Positions 22,048-32,868 of a stretch of 64,000 bases of DNA are shown here, in pieces (the stretch's first letter is position 1; each line of letters begins with the position of its first letter). Source of the stretch: Dryococelus australis (lineage: Eukaryota > Arthropoda > Insecta > Phasmatodea > Phasmatidae); contig CM057003.1 in NCBI GenBank assembly GCA_029891345.1, forward strand, positions 11,820,709 through 11,884,708, given 5' to 3'. A program made the translations under genes and the position numbers. The notes under the pieces were generated by a model, which was given only the letters and a program-made list of their open reading frames with translations, was not told where the DNA came from and ran no database searches.

Positions 22048-22718
22048 AAGCCCCTGTCACACCACCAAATTCTTGCCTTCAACTATATTTGACAATAATA
22101 TTTGAGGACAAAATACCGCCATCAAATTTTTCCTTCCAACAAATTTTATCAAATAATCTTGAATGTGTTTGAAAATGTGCCATACTGTCCTTTTTTTTTA
22201 TTGGGAGAATATAATTTGAAATAATATTTAAAAATTATTTTCAAAGTGAGATATTGCTTTTGTTTTTCCAGGCGGCCCATTACAGGAAGAAATGTAAGTA
22301 ATATTGTAATTTATTTCCGATTCTGTACTAAATTAAAATTTTATTTATACGATATGTTTCCTACACAGTGAAATAAATGCCTCTGAGTTCGTAATATTAT
22401 GTGCAATATTAACTTAAAATAGCATTCATGTCCAGACAGCTTCTACATAAATTAATTATCTTCATAACTTATCTCGTTTCCGGCAGTTGTTCGTTATTTT
22501 AAGTTTCTTGTCGTCCATTTTTGTCGTGCACTATTATGATTGGCTGAGACCGCCACATCAAATAAATTTTAGAATGGTTTAATTGTATAATGTTCGATAG
22601 AAACTGAAGCCATCCAACTTTCTCAGATAAACATAGCGGCGTTTATGACTTTTCGATGACGTCATAACTGTCCAACTTTATTTCACCGAACATATTGAAA
22701 GTAGTTTAACAGGGGCTT
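22048..22718. mobile_element. TIR element, 671 bp, TA-flanked
   Basis: Perfect inverted ends AAGCCCCTGT and ACAGGGGCTT are flanked by TA at 22046-22047 and 22719-22720; counting the TA gives a 12-bp palindromic match. Interior repeats such as ATCAAATTTTT and AACAAATTTTATCAAATAA occur near the left end. No transposase. A TA target fits Tc1/mariner, and a TWA target (PIF/Harbinger) is possible. Confidence 0.65.
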
Positions 22719-22720
22719 TA

Positions 22721-23103
22721 AGGCTGTTCACGGAGAATTGAGCACATCTGAAATCAACCTTTGAAAAATGTCACTGCTCCTACCTGCGCGTATTTTAAAA
22801 GGGGTTAATGACTGGCATGCGCTCAGTGAAGTTGGCAACGATGGAGGACAATTAGCTCCATATATCAACATTGAATTAAAAAGTGTTTGGTAAATATTTG
22901 CGAATACTGAAATTATTTTTGTTTTGTGTGTGTGTGTTTTTTTCAAGTGCATGTAAATGTAAGAATTAGTAAATTTGTATAATATTTCCGTAGCTGACGC
23001 CATAGCAATGTTAATTTTACACGTGGTGGAAGAATACACAATGCGCACACAAGTAGATCTTAAGCAAGGATTGCAAAGGTACTCAGTTTACCGTGAGCAG
23101 CCT
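22721..23103 (+). mobile_element. MITE family A copy, complete
   Basis: Begins AGGCTGTTCACGGAGAATTG directly at the TA that ends the preceding TIR element, and ends TTTACCGTGAGCAGCCT. Interior blocks are conserved, including a short TG run near 22925. The abutment means one element probably used the other's terminal TA as its target. Confidence 0.75.
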
Positions 23104-23520
23104 ATAGTAACATTTGAGATATAGAAACGCGGAAGCGTTAAGGCCTACACTGCCACGCGCACCAAGTATGTCATCGCCGCTATGGTCAAGGTTCTGAACC
23201 GGAGTACGGTGTTCTCGTTGTGCTGAGGATGCTGTAATTATATTGATGGGGATTCTGTAGCAAAGTTCACTGCAGGCACCTATCGCAGTTTCGCTCGTGT
23301 CAGGATAGTGCGTTTGAAGATACACCAGTCTGAAAAAAAAAAAAAAAAAAACTTTTTAAAGACGTCGGAGGAGTTGAAAATAATATTTACATGACGCGTG
23401 ATACCTTGAAAGTACAATTCCCTTCCCGTATGGGATATGTTCTTTTCATAAGTAAACATGTCGGGCGCCGATTTAATATTTTCGTCACAAAACCCGTACT
23501 ATAAACATGCTGTATATCAG
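23104..23520. other. No recognised feature
   Basis: An A(18) run lies near 23333-23350. No coding frame or repeat ends. Confidence 0.4.
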
Positions 23521-23524
23521 GAGA

Positions 23525-23664
23525 ATAAATAATTTCAGTACATATTTACAAATGTCTGCCGAAGGCTTTTTATTCGACGTTAAGACATGGAGCTACTTTC
23601 ACTTCATCATCGTTCCCAACTTTACTGGCTGGATTTAAAAATGCTTCACTAACCGTGAACAGAC
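23525..23664 (-). mobile_element. MITE family A fragment, minus strand
   Basis: TATTCGACGTTAAGACATGG, CATCATCGTTCCCAACTTTA and CTAACCGTGAACAGAC match the family, which is internally shortened near its end here. Confidence 0.6.
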
Positions 23665-23669
23665 ATTAT

Positions 23670-23877
23670 AGGCTATTCGCGGCAAAGTGAAAACTTTTGA
23701 AAGTCCTCTCATTTGAAATAATAATCAATAAATATGCTTTATTTTAGCCTTAGACGTTAACTTCCGAGTGCGGTGGAATATACACACTGTGCTTACTATT
23801 TACATGACAATTTTTATTTAAAAAGGTGTTTAAAAGGTTAAAAAATGGCCTCAAAAGTGTTCACGTTACCGCGGGCA
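23670..23877 (+). mobile_element. MITE family B copy, complete
   Basis: AGGCTATTCGCGGCAAAGTG to GTTCACGTTACCGCGGGC, with interior CCTCTCATTTGAAATAATAA, GTTAACTTCCGAGTGCGG and AAAAATGGCCTCAAAAGTG. It lies a few bases from the family A fragment before it. Confidence 0.75.
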
Positions 23878-24171
23878 ATTCTCTTCCTCCCGATAACCAA
23901 TGTTCGTACTTCAGTGTTGTCTAGTTAGAGATGTGCTTCCAGGGAATGTTAGCAGGTCCCGGGGAGGTGAAAGGAGCATGTGTTAGGAATCATTTTCCTC
24001 CGGGTACAAATATTTGCTGTCCGTTGGCGCGCTCGGCGGCTACCACAGGTACCTGTGTTTACTCGCCTCGCCGGATACGAGTCCACCATTTGCACAGCTG
24101 GCAGCGGGACACTAGAGTCCTGCTAGCGCGTGGGCGACTCTCTTGCCCTCTCACTCCAGGCTGTTCTATTT

Positions 24172-24443
24172 GGGGGGGGGGGGTACGTTTCTGAGCAGTT
24201 AGCCCGCTCGTCTCCCACCAAGGCGAACCGGGCTCAATCCCCGGCCGGGTCACCGAATTTTCGCATGATGTGGGAATCGTGCCGCACGATGCCATTGGTC
24301 GGCTGGTTTGCTCGAGGATCTCCCGTTTCCCCTGCCCCTTCATTCCGGCGCTACGCCATACTCACCTCGATCACCCTCATCGGCTCTCAAGACCTCGCTG
24401 TTAAGAGCCGCCCAAATCTCTTTATTCACTCCAGGCTGTCCTA
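24172..24443 (+). mobile_element. SINE2 copy, near complete
   Basis: Head CGTCTCCCACCAAGGCGAAC with degenerate B box GGGCTCAATCCCC, body GGGAATCGTGCCGCACGATG and GAGGATCTCCCGTTTCCCC, and tail TGTTAAGAGCCGCCCAAATC. A G(11) run at about 24173-24183 precedes the head. Confidence 0.8.
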
Positions 24444-24445
24444 GA

Positions 24446-25955
24446 GCTGAGAATGAGTTTCCAGGTTTCCTGGATTTTTTAATGGTTTTACGACACAATT
24501 CTGATGGTAATTTCACTATTCCTTTCATGCCCATTGTAGACATTGTATACGTGTTGCACAGGAAAGTTACACGAACTTCCGCTGCGGGTTAATCACGAAA
24601 AAGAAGGCGAAACACCTATATACGTCCTATGGCTGAAAGTGAAACCTAAGGGCGGTATAGGGCCTATATCATTAAAGTTGAACCTGAAGCACGATTGTGT
24701 TACAAATACTGGAGATGGAACACTGAGGCCGTGTCCGAAATGGCAGATTTTGTTGACAAAATGATCACGTGACTCAATTTTGTATACAAAAATGGTGACG
24801 TGTTTGGTAATTTCTTATTTCGTATTTTGCATCTGGTACATGATACAAAAATAAAAAATGGCACAATCAGCGCCTTGTTGGGTTTGACATTCAGAAGACA
24901 TCCCCGAATGCGTAATTAAAACGTGTTTTTTTGTAACAAATAACTGTTCATTAAACACACTAGGCATGTTTTAAAAAGCGAGTAAGTGCTGTGTCGTGTT
25001 TATATATTTAGCAATACATTTTTTTTTAAAGTCGACATTGCATAATTTATTATTTTATTATTTATTAACATATTCGTAGCACTCCAGTTATGATTGTAGA
25101 AATATTACGTCAGTTTTAACCATTCAATTTAGTTTAAATTAATTTTCACTGTTAATGTAAAAATGCGTTGCTGCGAGTGATATGCAAGTGACTGTCGACA
25201 ATGTCAGAATTGAAACTTACTAAGTGGCAAATTACAAAACAACGCATTTGTCGTTTCGGTCACGACCTGAGTGTCTGGATAATGTGTTAAGTTAATTGTG
25301 ACACGCGCATTAATAACGCATTATTTTACATCCCAAAAACGCTACAGCATCATGGGGACTAAGTCGAAATAATGGTAGTAAACGTGATAATTTCCATCAC
25401 ATAACATGATGACAGCTACATACAGGTGGTGTGGTGTTTGAAGATATTTGCTCCGTAGCACATTTTCCGGACACTCACTATTTCATCTTTAAAAAATTTC
25501 TCCGCTATTTGGAATAAAATGGTGTTTCAGGCTCGACTTCATATGTGTGTACCGCACTTGGAATTAACTTTAGAACATAAGTCGCATTCACGTTTTCACC
25601 GCCCTTTCCCGTGAATTACCTACAGCCGAATCTTGTCGGTATAGTTTAGGTACATCATGTATAAGCTGGTAGCTTACTCTACACTGCGAAGCTGGATGTC
25701 CAATGATTTTCTATGTGGGTAACTGATTCGTAAACGTCGACATTGTTTCAGGTTATAAATGTTTCCATTGGTTGTGACGGAGAAACAAGTGCTATGCCGA
25801 CTCAAGTACACCAGCCATTATTGTTTGCAACATCTTAAGCCATCAATTAATCCATTCGGTCACCCATTACTTTGTGAGCAGAAGTGTTGCAATGGTGTAA
25901 TATTTTGGTGTTTGCTGTTCTTGTGTCTGCTGTCCATTTTACAACCAGTCACCAA
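24446..25955. other. No clear feature
   Basis: AT-rich. GAGGCCGTGTCCGAAATGGC near 24725 looks like a transposon terminus, but no inverted partner was found. Confidence 0.35.
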
Positions 25956-25959
25956 CGTG

Positions 25960-26140
25960 CTGCGTTATTATATAGACGCTATCATCATCCATTCATAAAC
26001 GAGAGACATGATGAATTTCACAAATTACGATACCCATTAGAAGACTCTAAATACATTGTGTACTGTTTCCTCGCTGTGTACGGCACTGGTCATAAATACC
26101 CTTCGTATGCAACATGTCCACGATCGTGGGCACAGTGACT
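25960..26140 (+). pseudogene. Possible Harbinger-type transposase remnant
   Basis: One frame of a short ORF (25884-26138) reads LLYRRYHHPFINERHDEFHK and then LRYPLEDSKYIVY. This resembles the N-terminal HPIN-R-x-EFHxL-x-L-x-D-x-KF segment preceding the nuclease domain in PIF/Harbinger proteins. No DDE residues are seen, and the following sequence does not continue the family. It is a weak call from one motif by memory. Confidence 0.25.
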
Positions 26141-26518
26141 GAGCAGGTTAAAGAGCCTCTGGAAGTGTTGAGACAAAGTTTGGTTTCAACTGATGAGTGT
26201 ACTGAGGTCCGAAGGTTGGCGTGTTGCAATTTCTGTGAAACGTGAGTCTTACGTCACCTGCGGGAACGGAATTTTACTTATAACTATTTTACTTTAAATT
26301 TTGTCACCACAGTTAAAATTGAATGTCAGGCGAACTGCTTTAAATATTTCTAATAAATAATCTTTATTTACATTTTAATAACATAATCAATTATTTTTAG
26401 CTCTTGTCTAATGTTTTACTTTTGTTCAAGTTTGAAATTTGTACGAAAAACTACATGCATTTTAATTAATATAGCTTGTTCCGTTCTTTTTTTAAAGTAA
26501 TTTTCCACCATTGTTGTA

Positions 26519-26649
26519 CACAACAAAATGTTATCCACTATGCTGAAAACATAGAAAATAATTTCAACCTCTTGAATGCACTTCAGGCTGTTGAAGAGTT
26601 GGAAATTATTTTCTAAATTTTGAACAAATTACACATTTTTTTGTTGTGA
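26519..26649. repeat. Foldback (hairpin) repeat, 131 bp
   Basis: Inner arms 26553-26573 and 26594-26614 pair at about 19 of 21 positions (AGAAAATAATTTCAACCTCT versus its complement) around a 20-base loop. Outer arms ACAACAAAATG and CATTTTTTTGTTGT also pair. It could be a small MITE or a structured-RNA source. Confidence 0.6.
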
Positions 26650-26742
26650 CATGAATAAGTTAATAATCTGACAAAAAAAAATTATACCAGTTGTGTGAAA
26701 TTACTCTTCAAAAACTAATAAAAGAAACTGTAAGAGTTTCAA

Positions 26743-26745
<3 letters not shown>

Positions 26746-26776
<31 letters not shown>
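26746..26776. repeat. (TA)n microsatellite
   Basis: About 31 bp of alternating TA. Confidence 0.9.
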
Positions 26777-26779
<3 letters not shown>

Positions 26780-26901
26780 TTTTCGTAGAAATATTAAAAT
26801 TGACTTAATTAATACGTTCGGTTACATTTAAAAAAAGTTCATCTCATCAGAATGTAATGAGAATATTTCTTGGATTGAGGGGTTTTATTCCAAGCTCCAA
26901 G

Positions 26902-26902
<1 letters not shown>

Positions 26903-26940
<38 letters not shown>
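26903..26940. repeat. (CT)n microsatellite
   Basis: About 38 bp of TC/CT dinucleotides followed by C-rich sequence. It can form triplex DNA. Confidence 0.9.
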
Positions 26941-26941
<1 letters not shown>

Positions 26942-26942
26942 C

Positions 26943-28020
26943 CCTTCTCTCTATCTATCCCTCTAAGGGTTGCCTCCTCTGAAGGTGCAAAACTACGAAT
27001 GATAGGGATGATAATGAGATTAGAAAGAAACTAGGAAAACAGATGACCACAGACAGGGATGGGCAAGGAAAAAAAAAAACCGCGGCACTAAAAGCTATTG
27101 AGTATTTTAGCAGTTCTATGTTAAACAAAATTAGAATTGATATTCTGTCTTGGTGGATTACTCTGCAGTCGGCAACAGCTGCTGGCATTCTTCCGAAACA
27201 TATTGTAAAACAACTTCTATCCTTTTTAAGTCATCAACCTTAACTAGATTATATATTCTGGTCTTTAACTTTGAAAATTAATTATTAATTTTGATGTTAG
27301 AGGGTACACATTATAACAATGTATGCATATAATATATGTTATATATTTATGTATATATTATGTACAACCAATCAGAATGTATTTTATATTTTCTTTAGTG
27401 AAAGTTTATTCAGTATTTACCAAAAACTTTTTAAAGAGGAATGCAAATGATGCTATATTTTTTGTAATTTATGAACGTCACTACTGTAATTAGTGAAGAA
27501 TAGCTATAATCACCGATAACATTTAAAACAACTTAGAAATAATCTTTTCCAATATTATGTGAACTATTTTCGTCAGTTATTCAGAGCAATGAACCACATG
27601 TCTATGGTGAGATATTTGTGTAACGGATTAACGTCTCCTCCCACGCTTCATTCAGTATTCCGGCCATTCAGTCCGTCCTAACCACTGCTAAGGTCTAACG
27701 TCAATATTTTTATCCCAGCCAACCAGTTTTACGCCTACGTGACGATTTCTCACCACACCTGTTTCACGTGTTTACGCCCTTGCACACGCGAGTCACGAAA
27801 TGAGGAGGAAGACATCCGTAGTTTACAAACTCCACAATATTCTTATCAAGACAGCAGATATGCCATTTAAAAGTTCCCAGGACTTACGCAAGTGTAGTGT
27901 TATGCATGGCAGAAGTCACTGAGATGGTTTCCATGTGTAAGTCTTTTCTATAAATGTTTGTGCAGGTATATTTAGCTTTCTAACTCAGTTCTCACTACCT
28001 ATTTGTTTTTGTTTACATTC
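26943..28020. other. AT-rich, no recognised feature
   Basis: Short frames on both strands at 26955-27243 lack family motifs, and the rest has no coding signal. Confidence 0.4.
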
Positions 28021-28025
28021 TACCT

Positions 28026-28281
28026 GGAGCCGCAGTGGTGAGTAGTGGTTAGGCTACTCGCCTCCCAACTGGGCGAACCGGGATCGATTCCCAGCGGAAT
28101 CGCTCCCGGATTTTCACATGAGGGTATGGTGTCGGACGATACCGCTGGTTGGCTGGTTTTCTCGGGGGTCTCCCGTTTCCCTCGCCCGTTCATACCGGCG
28201 CTGCTGCATACACACCTCGCTTTACCCTCATCGGCTCTCAAAACTTCGATGTTAAAAGTCCACTCACACCCGTTCAAACTC
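28026..28281 (+). mobile_element. SINE2 copy, near complete
   Basis: Head GAGCCGCAGTGGTGAGTAGT, B box GGGATCGATTCCC, body GGTGTCGGACGATACCGCTG and GGGGTCTCCCGTTTCCC, tail TCGATGTTAAAAGTCCAC. This is one of the fullest heads in the window. Confidence 0.85.
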
Positions 28282-28632
28282 ATTTTTAGCGTTACTTTAA
28301 AAAAAAGTGCAATAAAATTAACCGTCTTTTTTGGGAATTATATTTTGTTCCACAGTGATACTCTACAACACATTTTGTAAGAAAAATGTTTGGTGGTAAT
28401 GCTTGCAAAGACATGTAACACTTAGCACATAGTGCATCTAAAAGACGCGAATTTTTATCGTTGGCTTTCAAAATATAAAAATTTCTAACGTCTATAGAAT
28501 ACATCATGTAAGTCTATGTCCGTATGTTCTGATTAAATGAAGTGCCTAGAAGAAATTCACAATGCTGCTGTGACAAAAGTTTAGGCTTCGTTCTGAATAA
28601 TATTGATTGACATTACCATATTACACTGTGGT
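28282..28632. other. No recognised feature
   Basis: AT-rich, with only chance frames. Confidence 0.4.
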
Positions 28633-28636
28633 CTTA

Positions 28637-29140
28637 TACCGGAATCACATAGCCCCGACCACAAGCACGACACGACGCTTAAAACTAAACAACCAATGAA
28701 ATACAAGATAGATCTGACGTAAGCCCGACAATTCTGTCGTACGACCATAAGTTTTGGATTATAAATTATTTTTATTCTTCGTCGTGTCGTGCGGCACGAC
28801 GCACAGTGTGTACAACCTTGCAAAATGAAATTGTATAATAAGCTTAAAATAAAACAAATTAGGAAGATTATTGTATTTAACTCATATAAATAATCATTTT
28901 ACCTTTGTATGCATTAGCTATAAAACTTTGTCACCATCATGTATTCCAAATTTCCCGTCTGCCCACCGCCTTTGAAACTAACATAGTTAATCAGCGTCTT
29001 CTAAAGGGATCCAAAAAATTCTACTCGTGTCGCGTCAGTAAACTGTCGGGCTGTAAATTCGAGCAGGCACATTGAAAATGGTCGTGGTTGCGGTTATTGT
29101 CGTGTCGTGCTGTGCTCGTCGGGGATATGTGATTCCGGCA
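28637..29140. mobile_element. Harbinger-like MITE, 504 bp, TTA duplication
   Basis: Inverted ends of about 40 bp begin TACCGGAATCACATAGCCCC on the left and TGCCGGAATCACATATCCCC on the right (reverse complement), continuing with AGCACGACACGAC. TTA occurs at 28634-28636 and 29141-29143; a 3-bp TWA target is typical of PIF/Harbinger. Extra CGTCGTGTCGTG copies lie inside. No transposase. Confidence 0.75.
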
Positions 29141-29314
29141 TTAAACTTTTGACCGGTACTATAGAGGAAAATTCAGCTTCTCGTGAATGCATGTTGCAGT
29201 TTTTGGAGCGTCCTTCGCAATGATTCCTTATAACCAGACGTAACCTTGAAACCTTTAAAATTCTTTACTGGTTATTCCCCTTAATTTACTCTGCCCCAGA
29301 GACCGGGATGGTAT

Positions 29315-29539
29315 AGCTGTTCACGGTAAAGTGAGCACTTTTGTGGCTCTAGTTACGTTTTACTTTCAGCTATTTTTTATCCTTTAACTATAATTCAATA
29401 TAAATATCGCCATTTAAGTAATAAACACAGCGTATGTATTTCACTGCACTTGGAAGTTAACGTGTGTGGTTAAAATAAAATATATTTACTTACTATTATT
29501 CCGAATGAGGAAAAGTGCTCACTTTACCGTGAATAGCCT
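29315..29539 (-). mobile_element. MITE family B copy, complete, minus strand
   Basis: AGCTGTTCACGGTAAAGTG to CACTTTACCGTGAATAGCCT. The interior GCACTTGGAAGTTAACG and TAATAAACACAGCG blocks are reversed relative to 14092-14307. Confidence 0.75.
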
Positions 29540-29884
29540 ATAGGGGGAAAAAAAGGAGGCGAGTTTGACGAGCTGTGAGGAGGGGAAATTCATGCACGAT
29601 CTCCAACGCAGATCCACCGGTATCAAGTGTGGAAACGAGGGGAGATGAAGAGGGTGGATGAAGAGAGGGGTGGGGAGGGGACGAAGGAGTGACAGATCGT
29701 GATTGGGAGGTGCCGTCTGTGATGCTGCAACTTTCACTTCCACGCCGCTAGCGCACGCACGCTAAACGCGAGGCACGCGCTGGGCTCCAGCCGGGAGTTC
29801 GGAATAATGATCAGTTTCCTGTCTGCCCGATATAGGCTGTCCACGATAAGTTGAACTGTTCTGAAGGCACTATCCAAAATCTAA
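29540..29884. other. G/A-rich segment and a MITE end fragment
   Basis: 29600-29700 is purine-rich (AGGAGGGG, GAGGGGTGGGGAGGGG). At 29832-29880 a stray end (AGGCTGTCCACGATAAGTTG) of the A/B superfamily directly precedes the next complete copy. Confidence 0.5.
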
Positions 29885-30295
29885 AGGCTGTTCACAATAG
29901 AGTGAGCACTTTTGAAATCAACCTTAGAAAAAAGTAACTGCCTCTTCCTGTATATATTTTAAGGGGCGCACCGAGTGACATTCGCCGCGTTAAGTTGGTA
30001 ACGACGGATGGAAAGTAGTAATATATCTTGACGTCTAATAAATAGTATTAGGTAAGTATTTGTGATATCTTAAATTATTTCTTTGGCCCTTTTTTTTTTT
30101 TAATGCATCGAAGTGTGAAAATTAGCAGATTTATACTTTCCTAACAATTTTGCAGTTTCATTTGAGCGACGTATCAATGAAGTGATGAAGTCAATGGCAA
30201 TGTTAATTCTACATAAGGCTGATAAATGCTCAATGTGCATACAAGTAGATCGTAAGCAGGGCTTTCGACAGTGCTCATTTTACCTTGAACAGCCT
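29885..30295 (+). mobile_element. MITE family A copy, complete
   Basis: AGGCTGTTCACAATAGAGTG to TTTTACCTTGAACAGCCT, with all interior blocks. A 154-residue minus frame (30174-30638) starts beyond this copy and runs into it; it has no family motif. Confidence 0.8.
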
Positions 30296-31015
30296 GTACC
30301 TGTATGCACGACCCGAAATTAACTTGATTTTCGTGATGTAGTGATTTATGAAGAAAATAATGCAGCCCAAGCTTCTTTTTAAAGGATGTTAACTGAAATG
30401 AATGCGTAAGCCTTTTTGCAGTAAAAAAATCTTCTGATAAATGTAATGAATTAATTTTATTCTTAATTTCTACGCTAGTCCCACTAGCGGAATACCTTAC
30501 TCGCACGACGCGAAAGAAAATACCGATTTTCCGTACACTTGTGTACAGTAAAAATCTTCTGCACCTGTTACAAACTATTGTTCGGAAACTTAGTTGCTCA
30601 AGAATTACTTGTAACTTGATAGCTGACATATTGTACATTTACAGCACATTACTTTAGAAAACATGCAGAATTGTCTACGTGGCTCAATGTTTACAGTAAA
30701 GTGTGTTTGTCGGGCCTAACAAAACGTACAATCCATCACGTAATTTGAGTTATTTGCACTCTTGGGTTCTGCCAATGTAATATTAGATTACAGAGAAGTA
30801 CGTGGAAACAGCTGGCGATATAATATCGCGTCACTGATATCTTCCAAGGACTGCGGACGTCATAATGTCTACGAAAATTTCCTCAAAACTCTGTTGAGTT
30901 CAGGAGAAGTGAGGAACAGGAACAGGATCAAACAGACACAGGACAAAAAAAAAACCCGTGCATGAGAAATGGAGTCTTCTAATACGATGAGAAACATTTC
31001 TTGAGTGAGTTAGGA
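30296..31015. other. No recognised feature
   Basis: Mixed AT-rich DNA. The minus frame overlapping here was judged fortuitous. Confidence 0.4.
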
Positions 31016-31017
31016 AG

Positions 31018-31105
31018 GGCCCATAGTTTCACACCTGAGCGCTCTTGAAATCAACCTTCAAAACATATCACTACCTGCATATATTTCAACTAGCACAGTG
31101 TCTGG
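31018..31105 (+). mobile_element. MITE family A 5' fragment
   Basis: TGAGCGCTCTTGAAATCAAC, CTTCAAAACATATCACTACC and TGCATATATTTCAACTAGCA match the first quarter of family A. The terminal bases are degraded. Confidence 0.5.
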
Positions 31106-31409
31106 GTGGAAGAACACAAACTTTAAGTTCACAACACTCGCTTGTTTAAATTTAATATTAGTTTTATTCGTTCAACACTAAGGTTTTATGGAATTTATTC
31201 TAATTTCATTGTAGTGTTATAAAAACATCCTTGGCAACTATTTTCCGAAGAATTCCATGTACAAAAACATATTTTTTTTACAATGTGTATGATAAGACTG
31301 ATGTAAACACAACACGTATAGTATAAGATGGATCATTTATGAACAGTACCGCAGAAATACTCACTTGCATGATATTACGTAGACGTGTTGCATCTTACGG
31401 CGTAGCTGA

Positions 31410-31596
31410 CCTCCCGTGGCGCAGTCGGTTGGTGCGGGAGATACTGGGTTCGAATCCCAGGTAAGACATGGGTGTTAGTTTAAGGTAGGTCATAAGTCTT
31501 TATTGTATGTTAGCTGTCCGCTGATAAGCCTTCATACACAATGCCGGGGTCACGTTAATAAGCACTTTCCAATCAATAAATCTATCAATCAAGTCT
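31410..31596 (+). mobile_element. SINE3 copy (second tRNA-SINE family)
   Basis: CCTCCCGTGGCGCAGTCGGT, B box CTGGGTTCGAATCCCAGG and GACATGGGTGTTAGTTTAAG match 41085-41262. The tail has AATCAATAAATCTATCAATC repeats. It ends next to the target site of family C copy 1. Confidence 0.7.
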
Positions 31597-31598
31597 CA

Positions 31599-32472
31599 CA
31601 CTCTAATTTTTTCGTACAGCAAGAAAAATCATTGGAAACCCAGTTACCAAGAAAATCCTTTGTAAAAATACAAAGAGTTTTATTGCGAAATCTGCTAAAC
31701 ATTTCTTTGCAGTATTACAAACGGTAGCCTTGTATTACAACTGACATTATTGAAAAGTGTAAATAAAATTACTTTTTTTTTTATTCTAAAACACAAATGT
31801 AATGGAATAGTAACAGATAACAACTAAAACATAAATATTCAAAATGTAATTTACAAAAACAAAACAATTATAACCGGCCGGGATGGGGGTTATAACTCAC
31901 ACCCCTTGTATTACTAGCCTGCACCTTTATCCACAAGAGCAACTTGACCTGGGAAACTATCGCTTATTTTTACTGTAAATATATGTACAAGTACATATAA
32001 AATAAAGTTTAAGTTACACCGTTAAGAAGAATAGGTTTTTTTTTTTTTTTCATTTCCGTTGTTAAGTTAAGAAATTTGGACGGCTCTTAACAACGGGGCA
32101 TTTAGAGTCGATTTAAGAGTTATATGTAGCTAGGAAACACTAATAAATAATTAATAATACGGTCAAGTTTTATTGAAATTGTCGTTTTATTATGATTATT
32201 TGAGTTGTTTTAAGTGTTTTGCGTAATTAAAACTTGCAATACATCTCCTTTTGCACCCATAGTTTTTGCACAAATAGCTTTATACGGTTTTACGTTGTTG
32301 AGTGTCCGCCATTTTGCTGAAGATCGTGTATACGGCTCAGTATAGTGCAAACATTTCCTAAGTCCTATAACGCGGACCTTGTAGTTCTACAAGAAAAATC
32401 TTTGTACTGTTACAAGCATTTGTAAAATTACAAAGAATTTCTCAGTAAAAATCACCAAAAATTTTTAGAGTG
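31599..32472 (+). mobile_element. Family C CACT-ended element, copy 1 (874 bp)
   Basis: Starts CACTCTAATTTTTTCGTAC and ends AAAATTTTTAGAGTG. CA at 31597-31598 and 32473-32474 is the 2-bp duplication. Both ends are packed with TTACAAAG/CTTTGTAA-type repeats in both orientations. The interior includes GTGTCCGCCATTTTGCTGAA (32305) and a SINE2-tail-like segment (TTGGACGGCTCTTAACAAC, about 32076-32094). No transposase. EnSpm/CACTA-like is inferred from ends, duplication and subterminal repeats. Confidence 0.7.
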
Positions 32473-32474
32473 CA

Positions 32475-32866
32475 CGGTGTATGTCGTGGAGTGACCTTCA
32501 CTCGAGCACCTCACGGGCCGCAGAGAGACAGCAGCTGTGGTCTGTTCATTCATGTCGCAGCCATCACACGTGAGAAAACTTATGCGTCGCGCGTGAGAGA
32601 ATTCCTCATTCATCGGCGCATGAGAGGTGAGGTCACGTTGTGGTGATGTTGGCGGACCACAAGCTCGCGGGACCCCCCGCTCTGCCAAGAACTCACAACG
32701 AGGAGCTCGCACTGCGACCAACTGGACTGAAACCGCCAACAGCATGCAAATTACTGCAACCTCCACACTTTTCAACTTCTCTTTTTGCTCCAACTTCGTA
32801 TGCTTTGCACCCTCTTCTCTCCAAGCTTCTGGTCGGGTGAATGTGCCTTCTGTCGTATGTACAACC
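32475..32866. other. GC-richer segment between two family C copies
   Basis: With its flanking CA pairs this is 396 bp of distinct composition between same-strand copies. Overlapping frames on both strands (32452-32871, 32627-32878) have no recognisable family. A fragment of a gene, an unrelated insertion or ancestral DNA are all possible. Confidence 0.4.
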
Positions 32867-32868
32867 CA

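Noticed and set aside
24725-24790. Left end of a GGCCGTGTCCGAAATGG-type transposon
   Set aside because: No inverted partner or duplication was found within several kilobases.
30174-30638. 154-codon minus frame
   Set aside because: It overlaps a MITE A end, has no motif, and its composition equals the surrounding non-coding DNA.
31410-31475. Intact tRNA gene
   Set aside because: Only A/B-box-like parts with a SINE body and tail; no complete cloverleaf. The same applies to the SINE2 heads and to 16468-16512.
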